Below are positions 8,424 through 18,114 of a stretch of 64,000 bases of DNA, piece by piece. Origin of the DNA: Oceanotoga teriensis. GTDB taxonomy: Bacteria; Thermotogota; Thermotogae; Petrotogales; Petrotogaceae. The notes under the pieces were generated by a model, which worked only from the letters and a program-made list of their open reading frames with translations, was not told the DNA's origin and ran no database searches. A program made the position numbers and the translations under genes. The number at the start of each line of letters is the position of its first letter. Position 1 is the first letter of the stretch. Location: the NCBI RefSeq assembly GCF_003148465.1, contig NZ_QGGI01000011.1, positions 1-64,000 on the forward strand. The letters are read 5' to 3'.

Positions 8424-8471
8424 TGTGAAAATAAAAAAAACTATGATATAATTTTCATAGACAAAACGTTT
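8424..8471 (+). promoter_or_regulatory. malE promoter with inverted repeat and LacI-type operator
   Basis: TATAAT at 8447-8452 has a poor -35 (TGTGAA, 8424-8429, 17-bp spacer), typical of a regulated promoter. The -10 is flanked by CTATGA (8441-8446) and TCATAG (8455-8460), an inverted repeat. Immediately downstream, over the expected start site, is the perfect palindrome AAACGTTT (8464-8471). Its central CG and A/T arms are typical of LacI-family operators. Repression by a sugar-responsive LacI-type regulator is inferred; no such regulator is in this window. Confidence 0.65.
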
Positions 8472-8508
8472 CCATTTTTAAATTTAATGCATAAGGAGGT
8501 TTTTTTTG

Positions 8509-9708
8509 ATGAAAAAATTTTTAATGATAACCTTAATCATGGTTTTTTCAGTTTTAATGGTATTTGCTGATTCTATATTAGTTTGGTCATCAGAGAAACA
8601 GGTTGATTTCATGAAATCGATAGGTGAAAAATTTACAAGAGATACTGGAATTTCGGTAGAAGTTCAACAAGTTAATTTTGGTGATATAAAATCTAAATTT
8701 TTAACAGCAGCTCCAGCTGGAGAAGGACCAGATATTATAGTTGGTGCACATGATTGGGTTGGAGAACTTTCTGAAAACGGTTTAATTGAACCATTTCCAA
8801 TGTCTGCAATCGAATTAGATAAATTTGCTCAATCAGGAATAAACGCATTCATGGTTGAAGGAAAATTATATGGGGTCCCTTATGCAATTGAAGCTCCAGC
8901 AATTATGTATAATAAAGACTATTTAGAAGAAGCACCAAAGTCAATAGATGAATTGATGGAAATAGCTAAAGAATTTACAACTGATGAAACTGTAGGATTT
9001 ATATATGAAGGTCATAATTACTACTTCTCTCATACATTTGTTGCAGGTAAAGGTGGATATATTTTCAAATGGGATGCAAAAAGTGGTTATGATGTAAATG
9101 ATATAGGTTTAAACAATTCAGGTGCCGTTGCAGGTGCTAATATAATAAAAGAACTCTATAGTGGAATAATACCAAAAGGTGCGAGTTATGATACAATGGA
9201 TTCTATGTTTAAAGAAGGATTAGCGGCTATGGTATTAAATGGACCATGGGCAGTTAAAGGTTATGTAGATGCCGGTATAGATGTAGGTGTTCTACCTTTA
9301 ACAGAATTAGCTTTAGGCGATGGTCAAATGGGTAAACCGTTTGTTGGTGTTCAAGGATTAATGGTTAATTCAAGATCTAATAATAAAGCATTTGCTTTAG
9401 AATTTGTTATAAATTATCTTGCTACAGCAGAAGGAATATATGATTTCTATCTTGCAGACCCAAGACTACCTTCAAGAGATGATGTTAATGAAATAATTGC
9501 TCAAAGAGGTGGACCAATTCCAGCAGATATAGTAGCTCAATTTACAAAGAGTGCTGCAGGAGGAGAACCGATGCCTAATATACCTCAAATGGCTCCAGTA
9601 TGGGCTGCTATGGAAGAAGCTTTGAAGAATATAATAAATGATAATCAAACAACTCAAGATGCTTTAAATGATGCGGTTAATAAAATAAAATCTACAATTT
9701 CAAAATAA
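8509..9708 (+). CDS. malE: Maltose/maltodextrin ABC transporter substrate-binding protein
   Basis: MalE captures malto-oligosaccharides outside the cytoplasmic membrane and delivers them to MalFG. The 399-residue protein has a signal peptide (hydrophobic residues about 5-21, ending VFAD) without a lipobox cysteine, so it should be a soluble periplasmic protein. It shows the family pattern ILVWSSEKQ, GPDIIVGAHDW and GLAAMVLNGPWAV. ATG 8509 is chosen over the adjacent TTG 8506 because AAGGAGGT ends 8 bases upstream. It is followed by a hairpin and then malF and malG. No malK ATPase is present here, so it must be supplied in trans. Confidence 0.93.
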   Translation: MKKFLMITLIMVFSVLMVFADSILVWSSEKQVDFMKSIGEKFTRDTGISVEVQQVNFGDIKSKFLTAAPAGEGPDIIVGAHDWVGELSENGLIEPFPMSAIELDKFAQSGINAFMVEGKLYGVPYAIEAPAIMYNKDYLEEAPKSIDELMEIAKEFTTDETVGFIYEGHNYYFSHTFVAGKGGYIFKWDAKSGYDVNDIGLNNSGAVAGANIIKELYSGIIPKGASYDTMDSMFKEGLAAMVLNGPWAVKGYVDAGIDVGVLPLTELALGDGQMGKPFVGVQGLMVNSRSNNKAFALEFVINYLATAEGIYDFYLADPRLPSRDDVNEIIAQRGGPIPADIVAQFTKSAAGGEPMPNIPQMAPVWAAMEEALKNIINDNQTTQDALNDAVNKIKSTISK

Positions 9709-9727
9709 AATTTTAATTTTAATTTTT

Positions 9728-9762
9728 AGGGGAAAGGGGAAGGGAAATAGTTCCTTTCCCCT
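9728..9762 (+). terminator. malE-malF intergenic hairpin (attenuator or mRNA stabiliser)
   Basis: AGGGGAAAGG (9728-9737) pairs with CCTTTCCCCT (9753-9762), followed by ATTTATAT rather than a clean T-run. Similar hairpins after binding-protein genes cause partial termination or protect the upstream message, so that MalE is made in excess. That role is inferred here. Confidence 0.6.
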
Positions 9763-9789
9763 ATTTATATACCAATAGGAGGGCAAATT

Positions 9790-11532
9790 ATGAGTAAATT
9801 GAGTAGAATCCTCATATGGTTGGCAGCTTCAGTTTTAAATGGATTAATGGTATGGATAATATTTACTCTTTTTTTTATAGGAAATTCAGGTTTAGCAATA
9901 GTATTGGCAGCATTTTTGTTTGTTGCAGATTGGGCTATATTTTCCAGTAAGGGATATCCTTATAGATATACTTTATTTGCTTTGTTTTTTCTTTTTATAT
10001 TAACCATATATCCTATGTATTATACTGTAAAGACATCTTTTACCAATTATGGAACTGGGCATCTTTTTTCAAGAGAAAAAGCTATAGATATATTACTTAC
10101 AGATCCAAGTTATAATTATGAGCCAAAAGACTCTGAATTTATGGATTTTAGTATATATATAAAATATGATGAAGAGTTTAAACCTACAGAAGATTTTTTG
10201 ATACTTTTAAATAATGAGAAAGGCAAGTATCTTGCTGAAAAACCAAAAGTATTGGAATATGATTCAACAGGATCATTACTGTATTCAGAAACCTCTATGT
10301 ATGAAATTAATAATGATTTTGTAAATACTGAGGAAAACGCTTACAAAATTATAAGAGCTGATTCTGAAGATGATTCATTCATTCCTGCAATAGAAAAAAA
10401 TAATAATGTCAGATATACTTATTTTTATTCACCATATGATGATTCTGTAAGTTCAAATTCTGCATATTATAATTCTGTTCTAAGGCAGAATTATATGAAA
10501 GCATTAGTAATTTCATTAAATTCTAAAGATTTTATGTTATCGAATAAATTTATATATAAAAAATTTGGAGAGGCTTATAAAATATATGAAACAAGAGTAA
10601 AAACTATAATAAGAGGAGATAGAAAAGAATATAGTACTTATATATATAATAAATTAGCCGAAAGAGAAGTAATGGAGAAAGATGGTTTCTTTCTTGATTA
10701 TAATGAGAATGGTCAATTACAACGTTTAATAGGATATCAACAAAATATAGGAACAAAGAATTATACAAAAATTATAAATGATAGTAGGATATCTAAACCA
10801 TTTTTTCAAATATTTGGATGGACTTTCACTTATGCTGCTTTAAGTGTGATATTGAGTTTTATAATAGGATTATTTTTTGCAGTATTTTTGAATGATTCAG
10901 GATTAAAGGGAAGATTAATTTATAGAACTCTTTTGATAATTCCATGGGCTATTCCAGCTTTCATATCTGTTTTAGTTTGGAAAAATGGTTTTTTTAATCA
11001 AACATATGGAATTTTAAATAGATTTGTTTTAAGTAGTTTTGGAGCAGAAAGTCTTGCATGGTTAGATAATCCATTCTGGGCTAAAGTTTCAGTAATAATA
11101 GTAAATACATGGTTAGGATTTCCTTATATGATGACAGTTACTTTGGGGTCTTTACAGAGTATACCATCAGAATTATATGAAGCGGCTTCGATAGATGGGG
11201 CATCAAGATGGAAACAGTTTAAAAAAATAACTTTACCATTATTAATGGTATCTGTTGCGCCATTATTGGTAATGTCTTTTGCTTTCAATTTCAATAATTT
11301 TACTAATATATATCTTTTAACCAATGGAGGACCTGCAATACCTGGAACATCTACTCCAGCTGGAGCTACTGATATATTGATTTCATTTACTTATAAGTTA
11401 GCATTTGAAGGATCAAGAGGACAAGATTTCGGATTTGCAGCTGCGATCTCTGTATTAATATTTGCAATAATTGCTATATTGAGCTATTTTAACTTTAAAT
11501 TTTCAGGTTCTTTTGAAGAGGTGAGTAGATAA
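9790..11532 (+). CDS. malF: Maltose ABC transporter permease MalF with large extracytoplasmic insertion
   Basis: MalF is one of the two membrane subunits forming the sugar channel. Three hydrophobic segments occupy residues about 5-85. A polar domain of roughly 250 residues (about 88-340) follows, then the MetI-type core with about five membrane segments. The EAA loop that contacts MalK is ELYEAASIDGASRWKQF near residues 460-476. The layout recalls E. coli MalF with its periplasmic P2 loop, but the inserted sequence is Lys/Asn/Tyr-rich and unfamiliar. GGAGGG precedes the ATG, and the last base of malF overlaps the malG start. Confidence 0.92.
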   Translation: MSKLSRILIWLAASVLNGLMVWIIFTLFFIGNSGLAIVLAAFLFVADWAIFSSKGYPYRYTLFALFFLFILTIYPMYYTVKTSFTNYGTGHLFSREKAIDILLTDPSYNYEPKDSEFMDFSIYIKYDEEFKPTEDFLILLNNEKGKYLAEKPKVLEYDSTGSLLYSETSMYEINNDFVNTEENAYKIIRADSEDDSFIPAIEKNNNVRYTYFYSPYDDSVSSNSAYYNSVLRQNYMKALVISLNSKDFMLSNKFIYKKFGEAYKIYETRVKTIIRGDRKEYSTYIYNKLAEREVMEKDGFFLDYNENGQLQRLIGYQQNIGTKNYTKIINDSRISKPFFQIFGWTFTYAALSVILSFIIGLFFAVFLNDSGLKGRLIYRTLLIIPWAIPAFISVLVWKNGFFNQTYGILNRFVLSSFGAESLAWLDNPFWAKVSVIIVNTWLGFPYMMTVTLGSLQSIPSELYEAASIDGASRWKQFKKITLPLLMVSVAPLLVMSFAFNFNNFTNIYLLTNGGPAIPGTSTPAGATDILISFTYKLAFEGSRGQDFGFAAAISVLIFAIIAILSYFNFKFSGSFEEVSR

Positions 11533-14129
11533 TGGCTAAAATAGAAAGAAAAAATTATTTGATAAGACATATTGTATTGATATTACTCACTTTTATCATA
11601 TTATTTCCTTTAATATGGGTTATTTCTACTTCTATAAGAAGGGATAATGCAGCTTTTTCTCCTAAACTTTTTTCTGATAGAGTTACAGCAAATAACTATA
11701 AGGAACTTCTTTTTCCCAAAAAAAATGTACCAGAAATTGTTAAAAGTTTAAATCAAGTTTCGGGATATATAGGAGATTATTCTGAATATTCTGTGGAAGA
11801 AGCCCAAAAAGAAAGTGAAGAATTATTGAATGAACTAAGGATATATTTCAATGATACAAGAAATGAAATGGAAGAAAATTTAAATATATATCAAGATATT
11901 TTTAAATTATATGATGAAAAATATAAATCAAAAATAATTTCGGATTCGAATGAATTAAAAAATAAAGACTTTAATATATTTAAAAAGGAATTAGAAAGTT
12001 TAAATAAAGAACTCAATTTAAATTATGATAAATATGAAAAAAATTTAAGTATTTTTTTAAATGAAAGACAAAATATAACTTTAGAATTATTAAAGATAAA
12101 AAATGAAAGTAATATTGATTATATAAATGAAACTATTGATACTATTTATAAAATTCCACTTAAAACAACATTATGGAAAATAAGAACTTATAAAAAATGG
12201 GTAAAAGAAGATGAAACTATCGATACTTTTGCAGATAAAATATTCAATTTAGAAGATATGTGGAAATCATTAGAAATTGATGAAGAAAACTTAAATAAGA
12301 GCATAGAACAGAGTCTAGAGAATAATTATTCTGATTTAGTTATACAAAAAGAAAAAATTGAAAATAATATAAACAACATTGAAACTAAAATACAAGATTT
12401 GGAATCTAAAATAAGTATTATGGATAACAATGCCAAAGAATATTTAACTAAATTAATAGCAATATCAGATCAATATATACCAGAAAGTAAAAAAATTATG
12501 GCTTCTTATAATTTAATAAAAGATTTAGACTTTACAAAAATAGAAGGAAAAGAACCTCTTTTTGGAGAAGATATAAAATTTTATGAATCAGTAAAAGCTT
12601 TTTCAAATAATATGAATAAAACTTATAATAATGTGAAAAGTATAGATAGATTTAAATTAAATGGGTTTAATGAAACACTTAAAAATTTTGAAGAAGTTTA
12701 TAATTTTTTGAATGAAAATTTTACCAAAATTTATGCTTTAAAGGATGATAAAAGTGTTTTATCATCTTATCAAGCTTTAAAAAGTATTACTATTAAATTA
12801 TCAGTATCAATAGATGAAATAGTAGAAATATCTGAAAAATATAATGAATATTATACAAATTTATTGAATTATCAAGATGAAATTCAAATTTTAAATAAAG
12901 ATAGAGATAATTTTGTAGAAAATCTAAAAGTTTTAAATGAAGAAAATCAAGATAAATTAGAAATTATAAATAAAAGTAAAAATCTTTCGAAATTAATATT
13001 TTATAAAAATTATGCAGAACAACAAATAAAAAATATAGAAGAAACAAAATTATATTCTGATTTTATAGGAACTAATTATTATTCATTTTATAAACCAGAA
13101 TATAATAGATATGCTATTTTAGAATGGGATACAAAGTTTAAAGAATCTTATAATAAATATATAATGGGAAAAGATGCTTTGAATAAAATAATAGAAAATA
13201 TGGAAGATGAGATATCAGTTTATGATGCCAATCTTGAAAGTTTTCTAAACTTAAATTATGGCGGTAATATTTCATCTATAAAATATCTTGAAAATATAAA
13301 TATGATGTATGAAAGAGATTATAGCGCAGTAAAAGCTGATATTTCAAGAGCATCAAGAATTGTAAATGATTTAGCAGATAATACAGAATATTCAGAATTA
13401 AAGACAAAAATGAAAAAAATAGATAAAAATTTATATTATTTACAACAAAATTGGGAGAAGAAAATAAGAAAACCTTTTTTAAAATGGTTGTTTAATTCTT
13501 TTATTGTTGCTGGATTATCATCTATTTTTACGGTTTTAGTAACTTCTTTGGCAGCATATCCATTTTCAAGAATGAGATTCTTTGGAAGAAAGAGTGGACT
13601 TTATTTTTTAATGATAATACAGATGTTCCCAACTGTAATGTTTATGATTGCTATATATGGAATTTTGAATTTTATGGGAGATTATATACCTTTAATTGGA
13701 TTAGATAGTCTTGGCGGTTTAATATTTGCATACATGGGAAACGTTGCTTATAATATGTGGCTTTTTAAGGGTTATTATGATACTATACCAGATTCACTTG
13801 AAGAATCAGCTATGATAGATGGAGCTACACGTTTTCAAACATTTTGGAAAATAGTGTTACCTTTATCATTACCCATAATAGCTGTAATAACGATAATGAC
13901 TTTTATGAATACATTCAATGAATTTGTTATTGCAAAAATAGTTCTTCAAAGTGAAGCGAATTACACATATGCTGTTGGATTACAAACATTTTCTCAAGGA
14001 CCATTTGAAACTCAATGGGGATTATTCACTGCAGCAGCTTTAATTGGAGCACTTCCTATGGTAATAATTTTCCTTACTATGCAGAAATGGATAGTTGGAG
14101 GATTAACTCAAGGTTCTGTCAAAGGTTAA
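11532..14129 (+). CDS. malG: Maltose ABC transporter permease MalG with a ~600-residue coiled-coil insertion
   Basis: MalG is the second channel subunit and is normally about 280-300 residues; this one has 865. The first membrane helix is at residues about 12-32. From about 45 to 645 comes a soluble insertion dense in Glu, Lys, Asn and Leu heptad-like patterns with many predicted long helices. The standard MetI core then starts (LFNSFIVAGLSSIF, near 651), with the EAA loop SLEESAMIDGATRFQTF near 756. By topology the insertion should lie on the extracytoplasmic side. The frame is open throughout with uniform codon use, so it is not an artefact of fused genes. A terminator follows. Confidence 0.92.
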   Translation: MAKIERKNYLIRHIVLILLTFIILFPLIWVISTSIRRDNAAFSPKLFSDRVTANNYKELLFPKKNVPEIVKSLNQVSGYIGDYSEYSVEEAQKESEELLNELRIYFNDTRNEMEENLNIYQDIFKLYDEKYKSKIISDSNELKNKDFNIFKKELESLNKELNLNYDKYEKNLSIFLNERQNITLELLKIKNESNIDYINETIDTIYKIPLKTTLWKIRTYKKWVKEDETIDTFADKIFNLEDMWKSLEIDEENLNKSIEQSLENNYSDLVIQKEKIENNINNIETKIQDLESKISIMDNNAKEYLTKLIAISDQYIPESKKIMASYNLIKDLDFTKIEGKEPLFGEDIKFYESVKAFSNNMNKTYNNVKSIDRFKLNGFNETLKNFEEVYNFLNENFTKIYALKDDKSVLSSYQALKSITIKLSVSIDEIVEISEKYNEYYTNLLNYQDEIQILNKDRDNFVENLKVLNEENQDKLEIINKSKNLSKLIFYKNYAEQQIKNIEETKLYSDFIGTNYYSFYKPEYNRYAILEWDTKFKESYNKYIMGKDALNKIIENMEDEISVYDANLESFLNLNYGGNISSIKYLENINMMYERDYSAVKADISRASRIVNDLADNTEYSELKTKMKKIDKNLYYLQQNWEKKIRKPFLKWLFNSFIVAGLSSIFTVLVTSLAAYPFSRMRFFGRKSGLYFLMIIQMFPTVMFMIAIYGILNFMGDYIPLIGLDSLGGLIFAYMGNVAYNMWLFKGYYDTIPDSLEESAMIDGATRFQTFWKIVLPLSLPIIAVITIMTFMNTFNEFVIAKIVLQSEANYTYAVGLQTFSQGPFETQWGLFTAAALIGALPMVIIFLTMQKWIVGGLTQGSVKG

Positions 14130-14140
14130 TTTTAATGATA

Positions 14141-14177
14141 AAAAATGTTCAGCCTTCAATATAGGCTGAACATTTTT
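14141..14177. terminator. Bidirectional terminator between malG and the nucleoside kinase
   Basis: AAAAATGTTCAGCCT and AGGCTGAACATTTTT form a 15-bp stem with a 7-nt loop (14156-14162) and T-runs on both strands. It sits between convergent genes. Confidence 0.9.
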
Positions 14178-15839
14178 TTAATAATCAAAAGAACTTCTCC
14201 CTATAAACTCTCTAATTACAGAGGTTCTTGGAATTTCTTCTAATTCAGTTATAGGCATAAAATAATCTAAAAATCTCAATAATCTTTTAGCTTCTGGATA
14301 CTCTTCATTATCTGCACATATATTCAACAAAAGGGGTTCTGCAAATAATTTTAATACAGATAATTCATAAACTAAATGTGAATTAAACATTATATCAGCT
14401 TCTTCTTGATAAGGAAAAATATTTCTTTCCTCTCCTCTTCTAACTGATGCCCACATCTTTAAAGTATCTAAAGCATTATGACCTCTAGAATTAAAATCTC
14501 TTACAATACGTCTTATAATTCTTGTATCAGTTGTAGGAATTCTATTAACACTATCGAGATTCATCTGAGTTAATGCACTCACATAAACTTTGAATTTTTG
14601 ATCTCTTGGAATATCAGAAGTTAAAGTTTCATTTAGTCCATGTATTCCTTCTATTATTATTGGTTGATCTTTTTCAATTTTTAATTTCTTTCCAATCCAT
14701 TCTCTTTTACCGTTTATAAAATTAAACTTTGGAATTTCAACTTCTTTTCCTTCTATTAAGTCTTTCATTGTTTTATTTAATAAATCTAAATCGAGTGAAA
14801 AAATTGATTCAAAATCATAATTTCCATTTTCATCACGAGGAGTTAGAGATCTATCAACAAAATAATCATCTAAAGATATTTGAACGGGTCTTAAACCGTT
14901 TACTTTTAATTGAATGGCTATTCTTTTAGCAGAAGTAGTTTTTCCTGATGACGATGGCCCAGCGATCAATAATAGTTTAGAATTTTTTCTTTTTATAAAT
15001 TCATCAGCGATCTGAGAATATTTTTTTTCATGCAAAGCTTCAGAAATTCTTATTAATTCACAGACATTATGTTTTCCACCCACTATAAGTTCATTTAAAT
15101 CGCCAACAGTTCTTATATCCATTATTTTGAGCCATTCATTATATTCATTAAAAGTTGCCGATAACTTGGCAAAATGTTTATATTCAGGGATTTTATCTGG
15201 CGAAGATTCATTTGGTGAAATCATAACAAAACCATTTTCAATTTTTTTAATTTCAAATTTTTCTAATTCTCCTGTAGAGTAAGGCATATATCCATAAAAA
15301 TAATTAAAGTATCCATTAGCCTTATAAAAGTTTACAGTAGATTTTTTTCTATATTTGAATAAATTAGCTTTATCTTCTTGATTATCTTGCTTAAATAAAT
15401 TTATTACATATTGTTTATCTTTTGTAAGTTTTTCAAAGACAAGATTTTTTTTAACCAATTCTTTCATTCTTTCCACTATTTTATCTAAATACTCTTGACT
15501 TGGTATACCCGAATCGAATTCACAGTAAAGACCAGGTCCTATAGAATTATTGACATAAAATTTATCATTTGGATTTATATCTTTTAAAGCCATATAAATT
15601 AAAAATAATATACCTCTTCTATATATTCTTACACCATCTGGATCACTTAAATCTAAGAATTTTATATTTCCTGAATGTTCAACTTTTTTAAATAATTCTT
15701 TGATATTATTATTTATTTTTACACCGTAAACTTTTTTATTATAATGTTTTTCAAACTCTTGTTTTAATTCATAAAATGAAGTTCCCTTTTCTACTTCATA
15801 TATATCTCCATTGTTAACATCTGTTAGGGAAATTTTCAT
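14178..15839 (-). CDS. Nucleoside kinase with N-terminal TGS domain (uridine kinase family)
   Basis: The 553-residue protein combines a TGS-like N-terminal domain (about 1-60), a threonyl-tRNA-synthetase-like second domain (about 60-230), and a P-loop kinase domain of the uridine kinase/phosphoribulokinase family. Walker A reads GPSSSGKTTSAKR near residue 295, followed by a substrate-region motif SLDDYFVDR. The family phosphorylates nucleosides in salvage; the exact substrate cannot be read from sequence. The start at 15839 follows AAGGAGG at ideal distance, and an in-frame codon at 15866 is less likely. It lies divergent from tRNA-Gln. Confidence 0.85.
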   Translation of the reverse strand: MKISLTDVNNGDIYEVEKGTSFYELKQEFEKHYNKKVYGVKINNNIKELFKKVEHSGNIKFLDLSDPDGVRIYRRGILFLIYMALKDINPNDKFYVNNSIGPGLYCEFDSGIPSQEYLDKIVERMKELVKKNLVFEKLTKDKQYVINLFKQDNQEDKANLFKYRKKSTVNFYKANGYFNYFYGYMPYSTGELEKFEIKKIENGFVMISPNESSPDKIPEYKHFAKLSATFNEYNEWLKIMDIRTVGDLNELIVGGKHNVCELIRISEALHEKKYSQIADEFIKRKNSKLLLIAGPSSSGKTTSAKRIAIQLKVNGLRPVQISLDDYFVDRSLTPRDENGNYDFESIFSLDLDLLNKTMKDLIEGKEVEIPKFNFINGKREWIGKKLKIEKDQPIIIEGIHGLNETLTSDIPRDQKFKVYVSALTQMNLDSVNRIPTTDTRIIRRIVRDFNSRGHNALDTLKMWASVRRGEERNIFPYQEEADIMFNSHLVYELSVLKLFAEPLLLNICADNEEYPEAKRLLRFLDYFMPITELEEIPRTSVIREFIGRSSFDY

Positions 15840-15859
15840 AAAAAACATCCTCCTTCTTG

Positions 15860-15888
15860 TTGACAAAGTCCAATTTCTATGTTATAAT
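15860..15888 (+). promoter_or_regulatory. Consensus promoter of tRNA-Gln(TTG)
   Basis: TTGACA (15860-15865), a 17-bp spacer and TATAAT (15883-15888) match the sigma-A consensus exactly and lie 19 bp upstream of the tRNA. Confidence 0.9.
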
Positions 15889-15907
15889 AATTTACGGAAT
15901 TAGATGC

Positions 15908-15982
15908 TGGGACGTGGCCAAGCGGTAAGGCGGCGGACTTTGACTCCGTTATTCGTAGGTTCGAATCCTGCCGTCCCAGCCA
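15908..15982 (+). tRNA. tRNA-Gln (anticodon TTG)
   Basis: The cloverleaf is complete: acceptor TGGGACG/CGTCCCA, D-arm GCC/GGC, anticodon stem GCGGA/TCCGT around loop CTTTGAC with anticodon TTG, and T-arm GTAGG/CCTGC with TTCGAAT. CCA is encoded at 15980-15982. It reads CAA and CAG. A terminator follows at once. Confidence 0.97.
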
Positions 15983-16002
15983 TTTTCTTTTTTAGAGAAA
16001 TC

Positions 16003-16029
16003 AAACCGGGCTTTAAGCCCGGTTTTTTT
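16003..16029 (+). terminator. Terminator of tRNA-Gln
   Basis: AAACCGGGCTT pairs with AAGCCCGGTTT as an almost perfect palindrome, followed by seven T (16023-16029). The structure may also serve the convergent SurA-like gene. Confidence 0.9.
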
Positions 16030-16053
16030 ATTTCTTTTCATTTTAATCTGTTT

Positions 16054-18042
16054 TTAATTTACAGATAAAGGCTCTTCATTTAAAGGTGTTGCTTCAGAAG
16101 AAAGGTTTGTTTCTATTTCTTCTATCATTTTATCTATGTCTTTATAATAAGTAGAGTCTATTTCTTTTATTTGTTTTAAATAAGATAATTTCATATTTTC
16201 ATCTTCAAGAACATCAGATAAATCCATTCCAACTTCGAGTGCATCTAATTTCGTATTTGTACTTTCTTCGGTTGATATTACAGAAGCTATATTCAACATT
16301 ATTTCCCTTATAGGTTGTTGTAAATACATACTTAATACAGAACCTCCACCGAGATAATTAGAATACATTTTAAGCTGTTCTATTTGTAGTTTTGAATATG
16401 CAATTTTTACTTTTGGATCAGATGGATTTTCTTTATAATAATCTTGTACAATTCTTGTTGATGATGGATATTCATAGAAAAGTTCAGCTAATAATTTTGA
16501 TCTTCTTTCTGAAACTATATTTAATTTATTTTCTAAATTTGTCTTATATTCTTTAGCTTTTTCAACGGATTCTATACCATATCCTTTTAAATCTTTTTCA
16601 GCAGTTCTATAATCTAAAACATCTGAATACTTAAATTTTTCGTCTATTAAACTTGAAGTATCTGCATTTTCTTCATTCATTTTTTTGTCTATTTCAGTGA
16701 TTTTTTCTTGTATTTCTTCATCAGATAACTTTTGTACTTCTTCATCTAATTTACCTTGAAAACTTATAAATTTAGTCAAACTGTCTAATCTTGTATTATA
16801 AATATTTTTTAATGAAGCAGTTACATTAGAGTATACAGCTAAATAATCTGTGTCAGCCTCTGCTGAAACTTGACCATCTTCATAAAAAGCTATTAATGAA
16901 AGTTCATTTTCTAATTTTTCTAATTCATCTAAATTTTCTAAGTTATTGTTGAAATCTTCTGCGAATTGTAGTTTTTCATCCATATATTTCTTTCCAAATT
17001 TCATTTCTTCTTTATAAGAAACTAACCAATTTTTAAACTTTTCATTTGAAACTTTATTTTCTATTTCAGAATAAATATCACCAAAGTTAAAAACATCTTT
17101 AGGTTCATTGAATACTTTTTTATCTTGAACATTTATTATATGATATCCGAATTGAGTTTTTACAGGTCCTATTAATTCGTTTACATTTCCATTAAAGGCT
17201 GCATCTTCAAATTCCTTTACCATTTTTCCTCTACCAAACCAACCTAAATCACCAGAAGATGTTGCATTTGCTGTATCTGTTGAATATTTTGCAGCAGCAT
17301 CTTTGAAAGATATTTCATCATCTTTTAGCATTTTATATACATCGTTAGCAGTTGCTTCATCTGTAATCAATATATGCTGTGCTTTTACTTGTTCATAATC
17401 TTTTTTTATAGAATCAAAATTTTCTTCTATATACTTAAGTCCTTCATCTCTACTAACTTTAGCAACGTCGTTTTTTACATTATCAAAAATTGTATCTTGT
17501 TTTATTGAAGAACCAATAGAATTTGTGAGTATTGATTCTATCTGCTTTTCGCTTCCATAAGCATTTTTTATTTGTTCCCATTGATCTGGATTAGCTTTTA
17601 ATTGATCTAATTGTTCTTTGACTTTAATACTTAAACTATCTTTTAATTCTTTGTCAGTAGGAACTAATTCGTTTTGTTCAGCATAATAATTCATAACCTT
17701 CAAATCAAAAAGCTGATTTGCTATTGAAACTTTTAATGATAAAGAATCAAATATAGGGTCTATTTCTCTATTATAATATTGTTTGTACTGTTGCAACATT
17801 CCTTGATATTGTGTATCTAATTCGGTATTCATAACCCAATATGGATAATTCAGTTCTTCACCATTCAAAGTTAATAACAATACAGCATTATCTTTTACAG
17901 GCTCATTTTGAGTATTCAATGCTGCCGCCTGATTAGAAGATGACAAATAAGCTGCAACTGACCACCATATGATACCGACTATAAACAAAGCCGCTATTAC
18001 AAATGAGATCGCTTTCTCATGTTTAATAAACCACTTATTCAT
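16054..18042 (-). CDS. Membrane-anchored SurA/PpiD-like peptidylprolyl isomerase
   Basis: This is an extracytoplasmic folding factor for exported proteins. The 662-residue product has one N-terminal membrane anchor (about 13-33), a SurA_N-type helical domain (about 50-215), then a parvulin (PPIC) domain at about 219-312 beginning AQHILITDEAT and containing SSGDLGWFGRG and GPVKTQFGYHI. A long helical C-terminal tail of about 350 residues follows, far beyond the usual family length. The topology resembles PpiD. It is monocistronic, with the tRNA-Gln terminator downstream and TGGGAGGAG before the ATG. Confidence 0.85.
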   Translation of the reverse strand: MNKWFIKHEKAISFVIAALFIVGIIWWSVAAYLSSSNQAAALNTQNEPVKDNAVLLLTLNGEELNYPYWVMNTELDTQYQGMLQQYKQYYNREIDPIFDSLSLKVSIANQLFDLKVMNYYAEQNELVPTDKELKDSLSIKVKEQLDQLKANPDQWEQIKNAYGSEKQIESILTNSIGSSIKQDTIFDNVKNDVAKVSRDEGLKYIEENFDSIKKDYEQVKAQHILITDEATANDVYKMLKDDEISFKDAAAKYSTDTANATSSGDLGWFGRGKMVKEFEDAAFNGNVNELIGPVKTQFGYHIINVQDKKVFNEPKDVFNFGDIYSEIENKVSNEKFKNWLVSYKEEMKFGKKYMDEKLQFAEDFNNNLENLDELEKLENELSLIAFYEDGQVSAEADTDYLAVYSNVTASLKNIYNTRLDSLTKFISFQGKLDEEVQKLSDEEIQEKITEIDKKMNEENADTSSLIDEKFKYSDVLDYRTAEKDLKGYGIESVEKAKEYKTNLENKLNIVSERRSKLLAELFYEYPSSTRIVQDYYKENPSDPKVKIAYSKLQIEQLKMYSNYLGGGSVLSMYLQQPIREIMLNIASVISTEESTNTKLDALEVGMDLSDVLEDENMKLSYLKQIKEIDSTYYKDIDKMIEEIETNLSSEATPLNEEPLSVN

Positions 18043-18114
18043 TTATTACTCCTCCCATACAAAATATATTATTAGATCTTTTATATTTTATCACATAAAA
18101 CCTTAAATTATGTT

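Noticed and set aside
11532-14129. Frameshift or gene fusion explaining the oversized malG
   Set aside because: The frame is open without interruption, codon use is uniform, and the MetI core resumes in phase. A true insertion is the simpler reading.
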